From positions 1-42,875 of the forward strand of contig NZ_JAQUWN010000028.1 in the NCBI RefSeq assembly GCF_028692895.1: DNA of 42,875 bases. The letters run 5' to 3'. The notes under the pieces were generated by a model. That model was not told the origin of the DNA, searched no databases, and worked only from the letters and a program-made list of their open reading frames with translations. Shown one piece after another: positions 34,631 to 42,510 of the stretch. This DNA is from Pseudodesulfovibrio sp. Its GTDB lineage: Bacteria > Desulfobacterota > Desulfovibrionia > Desulfovibrionales > Desulfovibrionaceae. Position 1 is the first letter of the stretch. Each line of letters opens with the position of its first letter. Both the position numbers and the translations under genes were made by a program.

Positions 34631-36628
34631 ATGCCTCTGCTTCCGATCAAAGAAGCTTCCAAGGGTGTCACTCTCGCCGAGCCGGAAATCATCGAAAAAC
34701 ACGTTGATATCCTTCTGGTAGGCGGCGGTATGGGCAACTGCGGCGTCGCCTTCGAGGCCTGCCGCTGGATCGAGAAGGTCGATCCTTCCATGAGCATCAT
34801 GCTTTGCGACAAGGCTGCCCTCGAGCGTTCCGGCGCCGTTGCGCAGGGTCTGTCCGCCATCAACACCTACATGGGTGAAAACGATCCCGACGACTACGTC
34901 CGCATGGTCCGCACCGACCTGATGGGCATCGTCCGCGAAGACCTGATCTTCGACCTGGGCCGTCACGTTGATGATTCCGTCCACCTCTTCGAAGAGTGGG
35001 GCCTCCCCGTTTGGGTCAAGAAAGACGGCAAGAACCTGGACGGCGCCAAGGCCAAGTCCGAAGGTTTCGCCATCCGCAAGGGTGACGCCCCGGTCCGTTC
35101 CGGCCGCTGGCAGATCATGATCAACGGTGAGTCCTACAAGTGCATCGTGGCCGAGGCCGCGAAGAACGCCCTGGGCGACGAGCGCTACATGGAGCGCATC
35201 TTCATCGTGAAGATGCTGCTGGACGCCAACGAGCCCAACCGCATCGCCGGTGCCGTCGGCTTCTCCACCCGTGAGAACAAAGTGTACGTCTTCACCTGCA
35301 ACGCCGCTGTCGTGGCTTGCGGTGGCGCCGTCAACGTGTACCGCCCCCGCTCCACCGGTGAGGGTATGGGCCGCGCCTGGTACCCCGTGTGGAACGCCGG
35401 TTCCACCTACACCATGGTCGCCCAGGTTGGTGGCGAAATGACCATGATGGAAAACCGCTTCGTGCCCGCCCGCTTCAAGGACGGTTACGGCCCGGTCGGC
35501 GCCTGGTTCCTGCTCTTCAAGGCCAAGGCGACCAACTACAAGGGCGAGGACTACTGCGAGACCAACCGCGCCATGCTGAAGCCCTACGAGGATCGCGGCT
35601 ACGCCAAGGGTCACATCATCCCGACCTGCCTGCGTAACCACATGATGCTCCGTGAAATGCGCGAAGGCCGCGGCCCGATCTTCATGGACACCAAGACCGC
35701 CCTGCTCAAGACCGTCAACAACGATCTGACCGGTCCCGAGTGGAAGCACCTGGAGTCCGAGGCTTGGGAAGACTTCCTCGACATGTGCGTCGGCCAGGCC
35801 AACCTGTGGGCCGCCACCAACTGCGCTCCCGAGGATCGCGGTTCCGAGATCATGCCCACCGAGCCGTACCTCCTGGGTTCCCACTCCGGCTGCTGCGGCA
35901 TCTGGGTTTCCGGTCCGGACGAGCCTTGGGTTCCCGAGATCTACAAAGTCAAGGCCGACAACGGCAAGGTCTACAACCGTATGACCACCGTCAACGGTCT
36001 GTTCACCTGCGCTGACGGCGTCGGCGCTTCCGGCCACAAGTTCTCCTCCGGCTCCCACGCTGAAGGCCGCATCGTCGGCAAGCAGATGGTGCGTTGGGTC
36101 ATGGACCACAAGGGCTTCAAGCCGGTCCTGAAGGAAAAGGCCGCCGACATGGCCAAGGAGATCTACCAGCCCTGGTACACCTTCACCGCCAACAAGGGCG
36201 GTTCCACCGACCCGGTCGTGAACCCGGCCTACATCACCCCGCACAACTTCATGATGCGCCTCATCAAGTGCACCGATGAATACGGCGGAGGCGTTGGCAC
36301 CATGTACATGACCTCCAAGGCCCTGCTGAACACCGGTTTCTGGCTGCTCGGCATGATGGAAGAGGATTCCCAGAAGCTGGCCGCCCGTGACCTGCATGAG
36401 CTGATGCGCTGCTGGGAACAGTTCCACCGCCTGTGGACCGTCCGCCTGCACATGCAGCACATCGAGTTCCGCGAGGAGTCCCGTTACCCGGGCTTCTACT
36501 ACCGCGGCGACTTCATGGGCCTGGACGACAGCAAGTGGAAGTGCTTCTGCAACTCCAAGTACGACCCGGCCACCGGTGTGACCACCGTCTTCAAGAAGCC
36601 CTACGTCAAGATCATCCCTGACGCGTAA
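34631..36628 (+). CDS. aprA: Adenylylsulfate (APS) reductase alpha subunit
   Basis: Catalytic FAD subunit that reduces APS to sulfite and AMP. The 665-residue protein belongs to the fumarate reductase flavoprotein family. The FAD fold is at VDILLVGGGMGNCGVAFEA (about 25-43), followed by ERSGAVAQGLSAIN. HSGCCGIWVSG holds an expected active-site His and SSGSHAEGRIVGKQ is the later FAD-contact region. Length matches the ~660-residue Desulfovibrio subunit. AGGAG precedes the ATG, 63 bases after aprB. Codon use is strongly biased to C-ending codons, as for highly expressed genes. Confidence 0.98.
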   Translation: MPLLPIKEASKGVTLAEPEIIEKHVDILLVGGGMGNCGVAFEACRWIEKVDPSMSIMLCDKAALERSGAVAQGLSAINTYMGENDPDDYVRMVRTDLMGIVREDLIFDLGRHVDDSVHLFEEWGLPVWVKKDGKNLDGAKAKSEGFAIRKGDAPVRSGRWQIMINGESYKCIVAEAAKNALGDERYMERIFIVKMLLDANEPNRIAGAVGFSTRENKVYVFTCNAAVVACGGAVNVYRPRSTGEGMGRAWYPVWNAGSTYTMVAQVGGEMTMMENRFVPARFKDGYGPVGAWFLLFKAKATNYKGEDYCETNRAMLKPYEDRGYAKGHIIPTCLRNHMMLREMREGRGPIFMDTKTALLKTVNNDLTGPEWKHLESEAWEDFLDMCVGQANLWAATNCAPEDRGSEIMPTEPYLLGSHSGCCGIWVSGPDEPWVPEIYKVKADNGKVYNRMTTVNGLFTCADGVGASGHKFSSGSHAEGRIVGKQMVRWVMDHKGFKPVLKEKAADMAKEIYQPWYTFTANKGGSTDPVVNPAYITPHNFMMRLIKCTDEYGGGVGTMYMTSKALLNTGFWLLGMMEEDSQKLAARDLHELMRCWEQFHRLWTVRLHMQHIEFREESRYPGFYYRGDFMGLDDSKWKCFCNSKYDPATGVTTVFKKPYVKIIPDA

Positions 36629-36650
36629 GCTTCAGCTTAGTTGACCTATC

Positions 36651-36681
36651 GTGACCGCGGGCCCCCCGGGCCCGCGGTCAC
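36651..36681 (+). repeat. Perfect 12-bp inverted repeat after aprA
   Basis: GTGACCGCGGGC (36651-36662) pairs with GCCCGCGGTCAC (36670-36681). No T-run follows, so it may stabilise the 3' end of the aprBA mRNA rather than terminate it. Confidence 0.6.
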
Positions 36682-36700
36682 TTCCCAATCTGCCGGGGCT

Positions 36701-36757
36701 AAAATGGTCTGAATCCGGGCCGGGACGGGCTCCCGGTCCGGGTTTAGGCCATTTTTT
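36701..36757 (+). terminator. Terminator between aprBA and qmoABC
   Basis: A long stem from AAAATGG (36701-) through CCGG and CCGGG to CCCGG, CCGG and CCATTTTTT, with six T at the end. It probably terminates much of the aprBA transcript. I see no clear new promoter before qmoA, so partial read-through is likely. Confidence 0.8.
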
Positions 36758-36794
36758 GGCTGAGCCTCAACTTTATTCGGGAGGAGTTAAGAGA

Positions 36795-38030
36795 ATGTCG
36801 AACAACAGTATTCTCGTAGTAGGCGGAGGATTCGCAGGAATCACCGCCGCCCTCGAAGCCGCCGAAGTGGGCTACGAGGTCTACATCGTTGAAACCAATC
36901 CCTACCTCGGGGGCAGGGTCGCGCAGCTGAACCAGTACTTCCCCAAGCTGTGCCCCCCCTCCTGCGGTCTGGAGATTCAGTTCCAGCGGATCAAAAACAA
37001 CCCCAAGGTCAAGGTCATCACCATGGCCGACGTCAAGTCGCTCTCCGGCACCGCCGGGAACTACAACGTCACCATCGCGCAGCGCCCCCGCTTCGTGAAC
37101 GAGAAGTGCACCGCCTGCGGCAAGTGCGAGGCGGCCACCTCCACCAAGGTGACGAGCGAATTCGACTTCGGGACCGGCAAGCGCGGGCTGGCCTACAAGA
37201 CCCACCCGTTCATGTTCCCCATGCGCTATGTCGTTGACGCCGGGAACGCGTCAGAGGGCGAGCTGAACGCCATCAAGAACGCCTGTCCCTACGACGCCGT
37301 CGACCTGGATGACAAGGGCAAGACTTTCGACCTGGCCGTGGGCGCCATCGTCGTGGCCACCGGCTGGAAGCCCTATGACGCCGCCAAGCTGACCAACCTG
37401 GGCGGCGGCAAGCTGAAGAACGTCATCACCAACATGCAGTTCGAGCGGTACTGCGCCCCGAACGGCCCCACCGGCGGCAAGATCATGCGGCCCTCCGACG
37501 GCGCAGAGCCCAAGAAGATCGCCTTTGTCCAGTGCGCCGGGTCCCGTGACCAGAACCACCTGAACTACTGTTCGTACATCTGCTGCATGGCTTCGCTCAA
37601 GCACGTCCGCTACACCCGCGAGCGCTCCGACGCGGCCGTCACCGTGTACTACATCGACCTGCGCACCCCGGGCCGCTACGCCAAGTTCAAGGACGCCACC
37701 GAGGCCGATCCGAAACTGAGCCTGGTCAAGGGCAAGGTCGCCGCCATCGTCGAGGACGCCCAGGGCAACCCGGTCGTCACCGTCGAAAACGCGCTTACCG
37801 GCATCAAGACCGACGAGAAGTTCGACATGGTCGTGCTCGCCACCGGCATGGAGCCCAGCTGCGCTGGCCTGCCCGGCGCCGCGGGAGCCACCGATGCCGA
37901 CGGTTTCGTCATTGACGGCGAGGGCATCTTCGCCGCCGGTTGCGCCAAGCAGCCGCTTGACGTCATGAAGACCGCCCAGTCCGGCACCGCCGCCGCGATG
38001 AAGGCGATTCAAACCGTGGTTGGGAGGTAA
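36795..38030 (+). CDS. qmoA: Quinone-interacting membrane-bound oxidoreductase subunit QmoA
   Basis: Soluble HdrA-like flavoprotein of the Qmo complex, which moves electrons between menaquinol and APS reductase. The 411-residue protein has the FAD fold ILVVGGGFAGITAALEAAEV at 6-25, LGGRVAQLNQYFPKLCPPSC with HdrA-type cysteines, the cysteine pair CTACGKC near 107, and FVQCAGSRDQNHLNYCS. AGGAG precedes the ATG. qmoB follows after 3 bases. An upstream in-frame reading lacks a Shine-Dalgarno and crosses the terminator. Confidence 0.96.
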   Translation: MSNNSILVVGGGFAGITAALEAAEVGYEVYIVETNPYLGGRVAQLNQYFPKLCPPSCGLEIQFQRIKNNPKVKVITMADVKSLSGTAGNYNVTIAQRPRFVNEKCTACGKCEAATSTKVTSEFDFGTGKRGLAYKTHPFMFPMRYVVDAGNASEGELNAIKNACPYDAVDLDDKGKTFDLAVGAIVVATGWKPYDAAKLTNLGGGKLKNVITNMQFERYCAPNGPTGGKIMRPSDGAEPKKIAFVQCAGSRDQNHLNYCSYICCMASLKHVRYTRERSDAAVTVYYIDLRTPGRYAKFKDATEADPKLSLVKGKVAAIVEDAQGNPVVTVENALTGIKTDEKFDMVVLATGMEPSCAGLPGAAGATDADGFVIDGEGIFAAGCAKQPLDVMKTAQSGTAAAMKAIQTVVGR

Positions 38031-38033
38031 CCA

Positions 38034-40313
38034 ATGGCTGAAAAGCTTGGAGTATATATCTGTGGAGGCTGCGACATCGGGGCCAATCTCGATGTCGATG
38101 CGCTGGCCAAGTTCTGCGCGGACGGGAAACACTCCTCCGCCGTCGCAGTCGCCAAGTCCAATCCGGTGCTGTGCAGCCCGGAAGGCAAGGCCATGATCGA
38201 GGCCGACATCAAGGAAAACGGCCTGGACGGTGTGGTCTGCTGCGCCTGTTCCCCCCGCGCCAAGTGGGACGTTTTCAAGTTCGGCGACAAGGTTCAGGTG
38301 GAACGCGTCTCCCTGCGCGAACACTGCGTGTGGTCCTACCAGGAAGACCCGAAGTTCCCCGGCCAGATGGAAATCATCGCCAAGGATTACTGCAACATGG
38401 GAATGACCAAGCTGATCAACAGCCGCATTCCCGCTCCGGAGCTGCCCACCGCCTTCAAGACCGTGCTGGTCATCGGCGGCGGCTTCACCGGCATGAAGGC
38501 GGCCCTGAACGCGGCCGCCCTCGGCTACTCCGTGATCCTGGTCGAAAAGCAGGACACCCTGGGCGGCAAGGCCGCCACCATGTACAAGTCCTTCCCCCTG
38601 GGCGCTCCCTATTCCGAGCGTGAGCAGGAGATCGGCATCGAGCAGGTCATCAAGGACGTGCAGGCCAACGACAAGATCAAGGTCATCACCGGCGCGACCC
38701 TGGAGTCCCTGGCCGGAGCCCCCGCCCAGTACAAGGCCACCATCGCGGGCCAGGAGTACGAGGTCGGCGCGTGCGTCATGGCCACCGGCTGGGTGCCGGG
38801 CAAGGGCGAGTTCCTGAAGCCGCTCGGCTACGGCTCCATCAAGAACGTGGTCACCGCCGCCGAGTTCGAGGCCATGGCCAAGAAGGGCGGCATCAAGACC
38901 GCCGACGGCAAGACCCCGACCTCCGTGGCCTTCATCGTGGACACCAGCCTGCTGATGAAGGGCGTCTCCTTCGGCGCTTGCGGCGAAGCCTGCGAAGGCC
39001 CCGAGGAAATGCCCTGCAAGGAAGGCGAGGCAGCCGAAGAGGGCGAGTGCGAATCCTACGTCTACCCGGACAAGGAATCCGCCAAGCACCTGGCCTACAG
39101 CTCCGAGCTGACCTCCCTGGTCGCCCTGAAGCAGGCCAACTACGTCCGCGAGCTCGCTCCCGACGCCCTGGCCTACATCATCTACGACCACATGATGGTG
39201 CCGGGCATCAACGAGAAGTACTACAAGGCCGCCCAGGACGATCCGGGCATCATGCTGACCAAGGGCACCGTCGCCTCCGTTTCCGAGGCGGGCAGCGCCG
39301 TGGTCATCAACGCCAAGAACACCCTGCTGGGCGAGAACGTGGCCATCTCCGCCGACCTGGTGGTCGTGCCCACGGCCATCGTGCCCACCACCGCGGCCGA
39401 CCCGACCATGAACTTCGTCTACCGCCAGGGCCCGGCCTTCCCGGACCTGGAGCTCTTCGACGGGTTCGCTGATTCCAACTACATCTGCTTCCCCTACGAG
39501 ACCCGCCGCACCGGCGTGTACGCCGCAGGCTGCGTTCGCCAGCCCATGGGCCTGGGCCTCGCGGCCGAAGACGCCGCCGGCGCCGCCCTCAAGGCGATCC
39601 AGTGCATCGAGTCCGCCAACCGCGGCGTGTCGGTCCATCCCCGCTCCGGCGACCTGAGCTTCCCCGAGTTCAACTTCACCCGCTGCACCCAGTGCAAACG
39701 GTGCACCGAGGAATGCCCGTTCGGCGCGCTCGACGACGACGCCAAGGGCACCCCGCTGCCGAACCCGACCCGCTGCCGTCGCTGCGGCACCTGCATGGGC
39801 GCGTGCCCGGAGCGCGTCATCAGCTTCGCCAACTACGGCATCAGCCAGATGGGCCAGGCGATCAAGGAAGTGAAGGTTCCCGATACCCTGGACAAGGGCG
39901 GACCCCGCATCATCGTGCTCTGCTGCGAGAACGACGCCTACCCGGCGCTCGACATGGCCGCCATGCGCGGCAAGAGCTGGAGCCCGTACGTACGCTTCCT
40001 GCCCGTGCGCTGCCTCGGCTCGGTCAACGCCATCTGGGTCGCCGACGCCATGAGCAAGGGCATCGACGGCGTCATGATGCTGGGCTGCAAGTTCGGCGAC
40101 GACTACCAGTGCCACTTCGTCAAGGGTTCCGAGCTGTGCAACCGCCGCAAGGAAAACATCGCCGAATCCCTGGGCCGCCTGGGCGTCGAGCCCGAGCGCG
40201 TCGAACAGTTCGAGGTCTCCATCGACATGTACGACAAGGTCCCGGGCCTGATCGACGAATTCGTCAGGAACATCACCACCAACTTTGGCCCCAACCCGTT
40301 CAAGGGTTACTAG
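38034..40313 (+). CDS. qmoB: Quinone-interacting membrane-bound oxidoreductase subunit QmoB
   Basis: Second HdrA-like flavoprotein of Qmo, fused to an MvhD-like domain. The 759 residues begin with a cysteine-rich HdrA N-terminus (YICGGCDIGANL, VVCCACSP). The FAD fold is VLVIGGGFTGMKAALNAAAL near 145, two [4Fe-4S] clusters are CTQCKRCTEECP and CRRCGTCMGACP (about 550-590), and the MvhD region follows (IIVLCCENDAYPALD, PVRCLGSVN, GCKFGDDYQCHFVKGSE). It has a Cys/Glu-rich insert at about 313-344. GGGAGG precedes the ATG. Confidence 0.96.
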   Translation: MAEKLGVYICGGCDIGANLDVDALAKFCADGKHSSAVAVAKSNPVLCSPEGKAMIEADIKENGLDGVVCCACSPRAKWDVFKFGDKVQVERVSLREHCVWSYQEDPKFPGQMEIIAKDYCNMGMTKLINSRIPAPELPTAFKTVLVIGGGFTGMKAALNAAALGYSVILVEKQDTLGGKAATMYKSFPLGAPYSEREQEIGIEQVIKDVQANDKIKVITGATLESLAGAPAQYKATIAGQEYEVGACVMATGWVPGKGEFLKPLGYGSIKNVVTAAEFEAMAKKGGIKTADGKTPTSVAFIVDTSLLMKGVSFGACGEACEGPEEMPCKEGEAAEEGECESYVYPDKESAKHLAYSSELTSLVALKQANYVRELAPDALAYIIYDHMMVPGINEKYYKAAQDDPGIMLTKGTVASVSEAGSAVVINAKNTLLGENVAISADLVVVPTAIVPTTAADPTMNFVYRQGPAFPDLELFDGFADSNYICFPYETRRTGVYAAGCVRQPMGLGLAAEDAAGAALKAIQCIESANRGVSVHPRSGDLSFPEFNFTRCTQCKRCTEECPFGALDDDAKGTPLPNPTRCRRCGTCMGACPERVISFANYGISQMGQAIKEVKVPDTLDKGGPRIIVLCCENDAYPALDMAAMRGKSWSPYVRFLPVRCLGSVNAIWVADAMSKGIDGVMMLGCKFGDDYQCHFVKGSELCNRRKENIAESLGRLGVEPERVEQFEVSIDMYDKVPGLIDEFVRNITTNFGPNPFKGY

Positions 40314-40323
40314 GAGGTACGGA

Positions 40324-41595
40324 ATGTCTACTACCGTGAAGGTACAACCGGACCTTAAGTTCGTGAAGGAGTTGCAGGCCGTGGGCGGCGACTCCCTGAA
40401 GAAATGCTACCAGTGCGCCACCTGCTCGGTGGTCTGTCCCCTGTCCCCGTCCGACAGCCCGTACCCCCGCAAGGAGATGGTCTGGGCGCAGTGGGGCCTC
40501 AAGGACCGCCTGGTCAACGATATCGACATCTGGCTCTGCCACAACTGCGGCACCTGCTCCACGCTGTGCCCGCGCGGCGCCAAGCCGGGCGACCTGCTGG
40601 CCGCCCTGCGCAACATGGCCTACCGCAACCTGGCCCCGCTGCCGATCATCGGCAAGCTGATGTCCAGCTCCGCCGGCCTGCTGCCCCTGGCCGCCGTCCC
40701 GGCGCTGATCTACGGCATCATCTGGATCATCATGGCCGGCAAGCTCGGCTCCTTCCTGCCCACCTTCGAGTGGGACGAAGCCGCACACGGCTGGAAAGCG
40801 GTCTCCGACGGCATGGTCGTCTTCGGCGGCCTGTTCCCCGGCGACTACACCATCGACCCCATCTTCATCCTGGTCTTCCTGTTCATGCTCTGGGGCTTCT
40901 TCGCGGGCGTCCGCAACATGCTCAAGGCCTTTGAGGCGCAGCCCAAGACCTTCATCGTGGGCCGCAAGAAGGAACCCTGCTTCATCGCCTGCCTGATCGA
41001 CACCTTCAAGTACGAGATCCTGCAGCACACCCAGTTCAACGAGTGCAACGACGAGGAGTCCGACGAACTCGACCAGAAGCGCGCCGGTGGGCACAAAATG
41101 CTCATGTACGCCTTCATCTGCCTGATGGTCGTCACCGGCGTCGTGGCCTCCGGCCACTGGGGCGGCTGGTTCCTGACCGCCATCGGCATCGAGTCCCTGG
41201 GCCACATCGTGTCCGCCATCGGTCACACCCCGATGCCGCTGTACCACCCGATCAAGCTGCTGGCCTTCGTCGGCGCGGGTCTGGGCGTCTACGGCCTCAT
41301 CGCCCTGACCAAGCGGCGCGTGAACCTGGACCAGGAAAAACAGTCCTCCAGTTGGTACGACTGGTACCTGCTGACCCTGATCTGGACCATCTTCCTGACC
41401 GGCCTGGGCGCCTTCGTGTTCCGTATCCTGGGCGTGGCCCTGCTGGCCTACCCCCTGTACTACGTGCACCTGATCGGCGTGTTCATGCTGCTGGCGTACC
41501 TGCCGTGGTCCAAGTTGGGTCACCTGGTCTACCGTACCGTGGCTTTGTCCTATGCCAAGAAGATTGGCCGCATTCCCATGGGTGACGCGAAATAG
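40324..41595 (+). CDS. qmoC: Quinone-interacting membrane-bound oxidoreductase subunit QmoC
   Basis: Membrane subunit that exchanges electrons with menaquinone. The 423-residue protein fuses an HdrC-like part with two [4Fe-4S] clusters (CYQCATCSVVCP near 28-39 and CHNCGTCSTLCP near 74-85) to an HdrE-like cytochrome b part of about six hydrophobic segments containing candidate haem-ligand His residues (ASGHWGG, GHIVSAIGH, YYVHLIGVF). AGGAGG precedes the ATG, 10 bases after qmoB. Confidence 0.96.
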   Translation: MSTTVKVQPDLKFVKELQAVGGDSLKKCYQCATCSVVCPLSPSDSPYPRKEMVWAQWGLKDRLVNDIDIWLCHNCGTCSTLCPRGAKPGDLLAALRNMAYRNLAPLPIIGKLMSSSAGLLPLAAVPALIYGIIWIIMAGKLGSFLPTFEWDEAAHGWKAVSDGMVVFGGLFPGDYTIDPIFILVFLFMLWGFFAGVRNMLKAFEAQPKTFIVGRKKEPCFIACLIDTFKYEILQHTQFNECNDEESDELDQKRAGGHKMLMYAFICLMVVTGVVASGHWGGWFLTAIGIESLGHIVSAIGHTPMPLYHPIKLLAFVGAGLGVYGLIALTKRRVNLDQEKQSSSWYDWYLLTLIWTIFLTGLGAFVFRILGVALLAYPLYYVHLIGVFMLLAYLPWSKLGHLVYRTVALSYAKKIGRIPMGDAK

Positions 41596-41647
41596 TCGCC
41601 TGGGTGAACATACAAAAACGAAGCTTACTTAGTTAAGGAGGCATCAA

Positions 41648-42301
41648 ATGGCTGAAGCTAAGGTTTTCCCCATGAACGCTTTCGTGTCTGTTCTTCGCGG
41701 CGAAGCCGCCGATCAGACTCAGCTCGATATGCTGGCTTACATCACCCAGGCCGAAACTCTGGACGTGGACGTCGCCCCCGTGGCGCAGGCCCTCTCCAAG
41801 GCCTGGATCTATGAGCAGGAGCCCGGCCTGACCAAATACGCCGAGGGCGACATCGCCAAGCTCGGCAACCAGGTCAAGATCGAGGCCCTGCCCGAGGCCG
41901 AGGCCACCCGCGCCAAGGCCGTCCTGGAAATCATGGCCGCCCTCAAGGCCGAGAACGCCGCCCTCAAGGCCGAGGTCGAGAAACTGACCGCCGAGAAGGC
42001 CGAACTCAACGCCAAGCTCGATCCGCTGGTCGCCAAGGTCAAGACCATCGACGCCGCCAACAAGGCCGGTGAGCAGCAGGTCTCCGTGGCCACCACCAAG
42101 CTCAACGAGATGACCGCCAAACTCAACGAGCTCATGGAAGAAGTGGACAAGGTCAAGAAGCAGGGTGTCGTTGTCGCCGGTGTTGCCGGTGGCGCCGACG
42201 CCGGTGCCGCCGCCGGCGGCATGGCCGACGGCCCCGCCGTCGGCGGCGAGCCCGAGCCCGACTTCGGCCTCGGTAGCGACGCGTTCGGCGGCGACTGGTA
42301 A
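41648..42301 (+). CDS. qmoD: QmoD-type conserved protein downstream of qmoABC
   Basis: A 217-residue protein in the position of the gene that follows qmoABC in Desulfovibrio vulgaris (DVU0851), implicated in sulfate reduction but of unknown biochemistry. Residues 1-85 are a helical domain (MAEAKVFPMNAFVSVLRGEA ...). A long coiled coil lies at about 95-178 (LKAENAALKAEVEKLTAEKA). The tail is Gly/Ala-rich and ends in an acidic PEPDFGLGSDAFGGDW. It has no cysteines or cofactor motifs, so it is probably structural or regulatory. GGAGG precedes the ATG. Identity by synteny plus architecture. Confidence 0.85.
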   Translation: MAEAKVFPMNAFVSVLRGEAADQTQLDMLAYITQAETLDVDVAPVAQALSKAWIYEQEPGLTKYAEGDIAKLGNQVKIEALPEAEATRAKAVLEIMAALKAENAALKAEVEKLTAEKAELNAKLDPLVAKVKTIDAANKAGEQQVSVATTKLNEMTAKLNELMEEVDKVKKQGVVVAGVAGGADAGAAAGGMADGPAVGGEPEPDFGLGSDAFGGDW

Positions 42302-42306
42302 GTCGC

Positions 42307-42377
42307 GAGCCGTTTTTGCGCAAAAATGCGGGGCCGCTCCTTGGGGAGCGGCCCCTTTTTTTGCGCAAAAACGGCTC
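42307..42377 (+). terminator. Composite terminator after qmoD
   Basis: Inner stem GGGGCCGCTCC (42330-42340) / GGAGCGGCCCC (42345-42355) followed by seven T (42356-42362). An outer perfect 20-bp inverted repeat (42307-42326 with 42358-42377) surrounds it; each outer arm contains the palindrome TTTTTGCGCAAAAA. The inner hairpin plus T-run is a classical terminator. Confidence 0.9.
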
Positions 42378-42409
42378 GGGCGGCGGCTTCGGATAGCGGC
42401 GCGTCTGCA

Positions 42410-42480
42410 CATTTTTCGAGGGGGGATTTGATCCTCACGTAGACCGACTACGCTGCGGTCAAATCCCCCCTCGAAAAATG
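42410..42480. repeat. 22-bp inverted repeat, dispersed hairpin copy B
   Basis: Perfect arms 42410-42431 and 42459-42480 (CATTTTTCGAGGGGGGATTT plus GA and its complement) around a 27-base spacer that itself folds as CGTAG-ACCGA-CTACG. The 26-nt core 42433-42458 aligns with 21802-21827. Confidence 0.85.
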
Positions 42481-42510
42481 CACATCCACACCACTCTCCA
42501 AAGCCTCGGT

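Noticed and set aside
37251-40115. A 954-codon open frame on the minus strand, antisense to qmoA and qmoB
   Set aside because: High third-position GC in the real genes keeps the opposite strand free of stops. The antisense product has no family motif, while the sense genes are unmistakable.
42410-42480. Insertion sequence or integron attachment site
   Set aside because: No transposase or integrase gene and no target duplication seen; the core is shared with another hairpin at 21802, which fits a dispersed structural repeat better.
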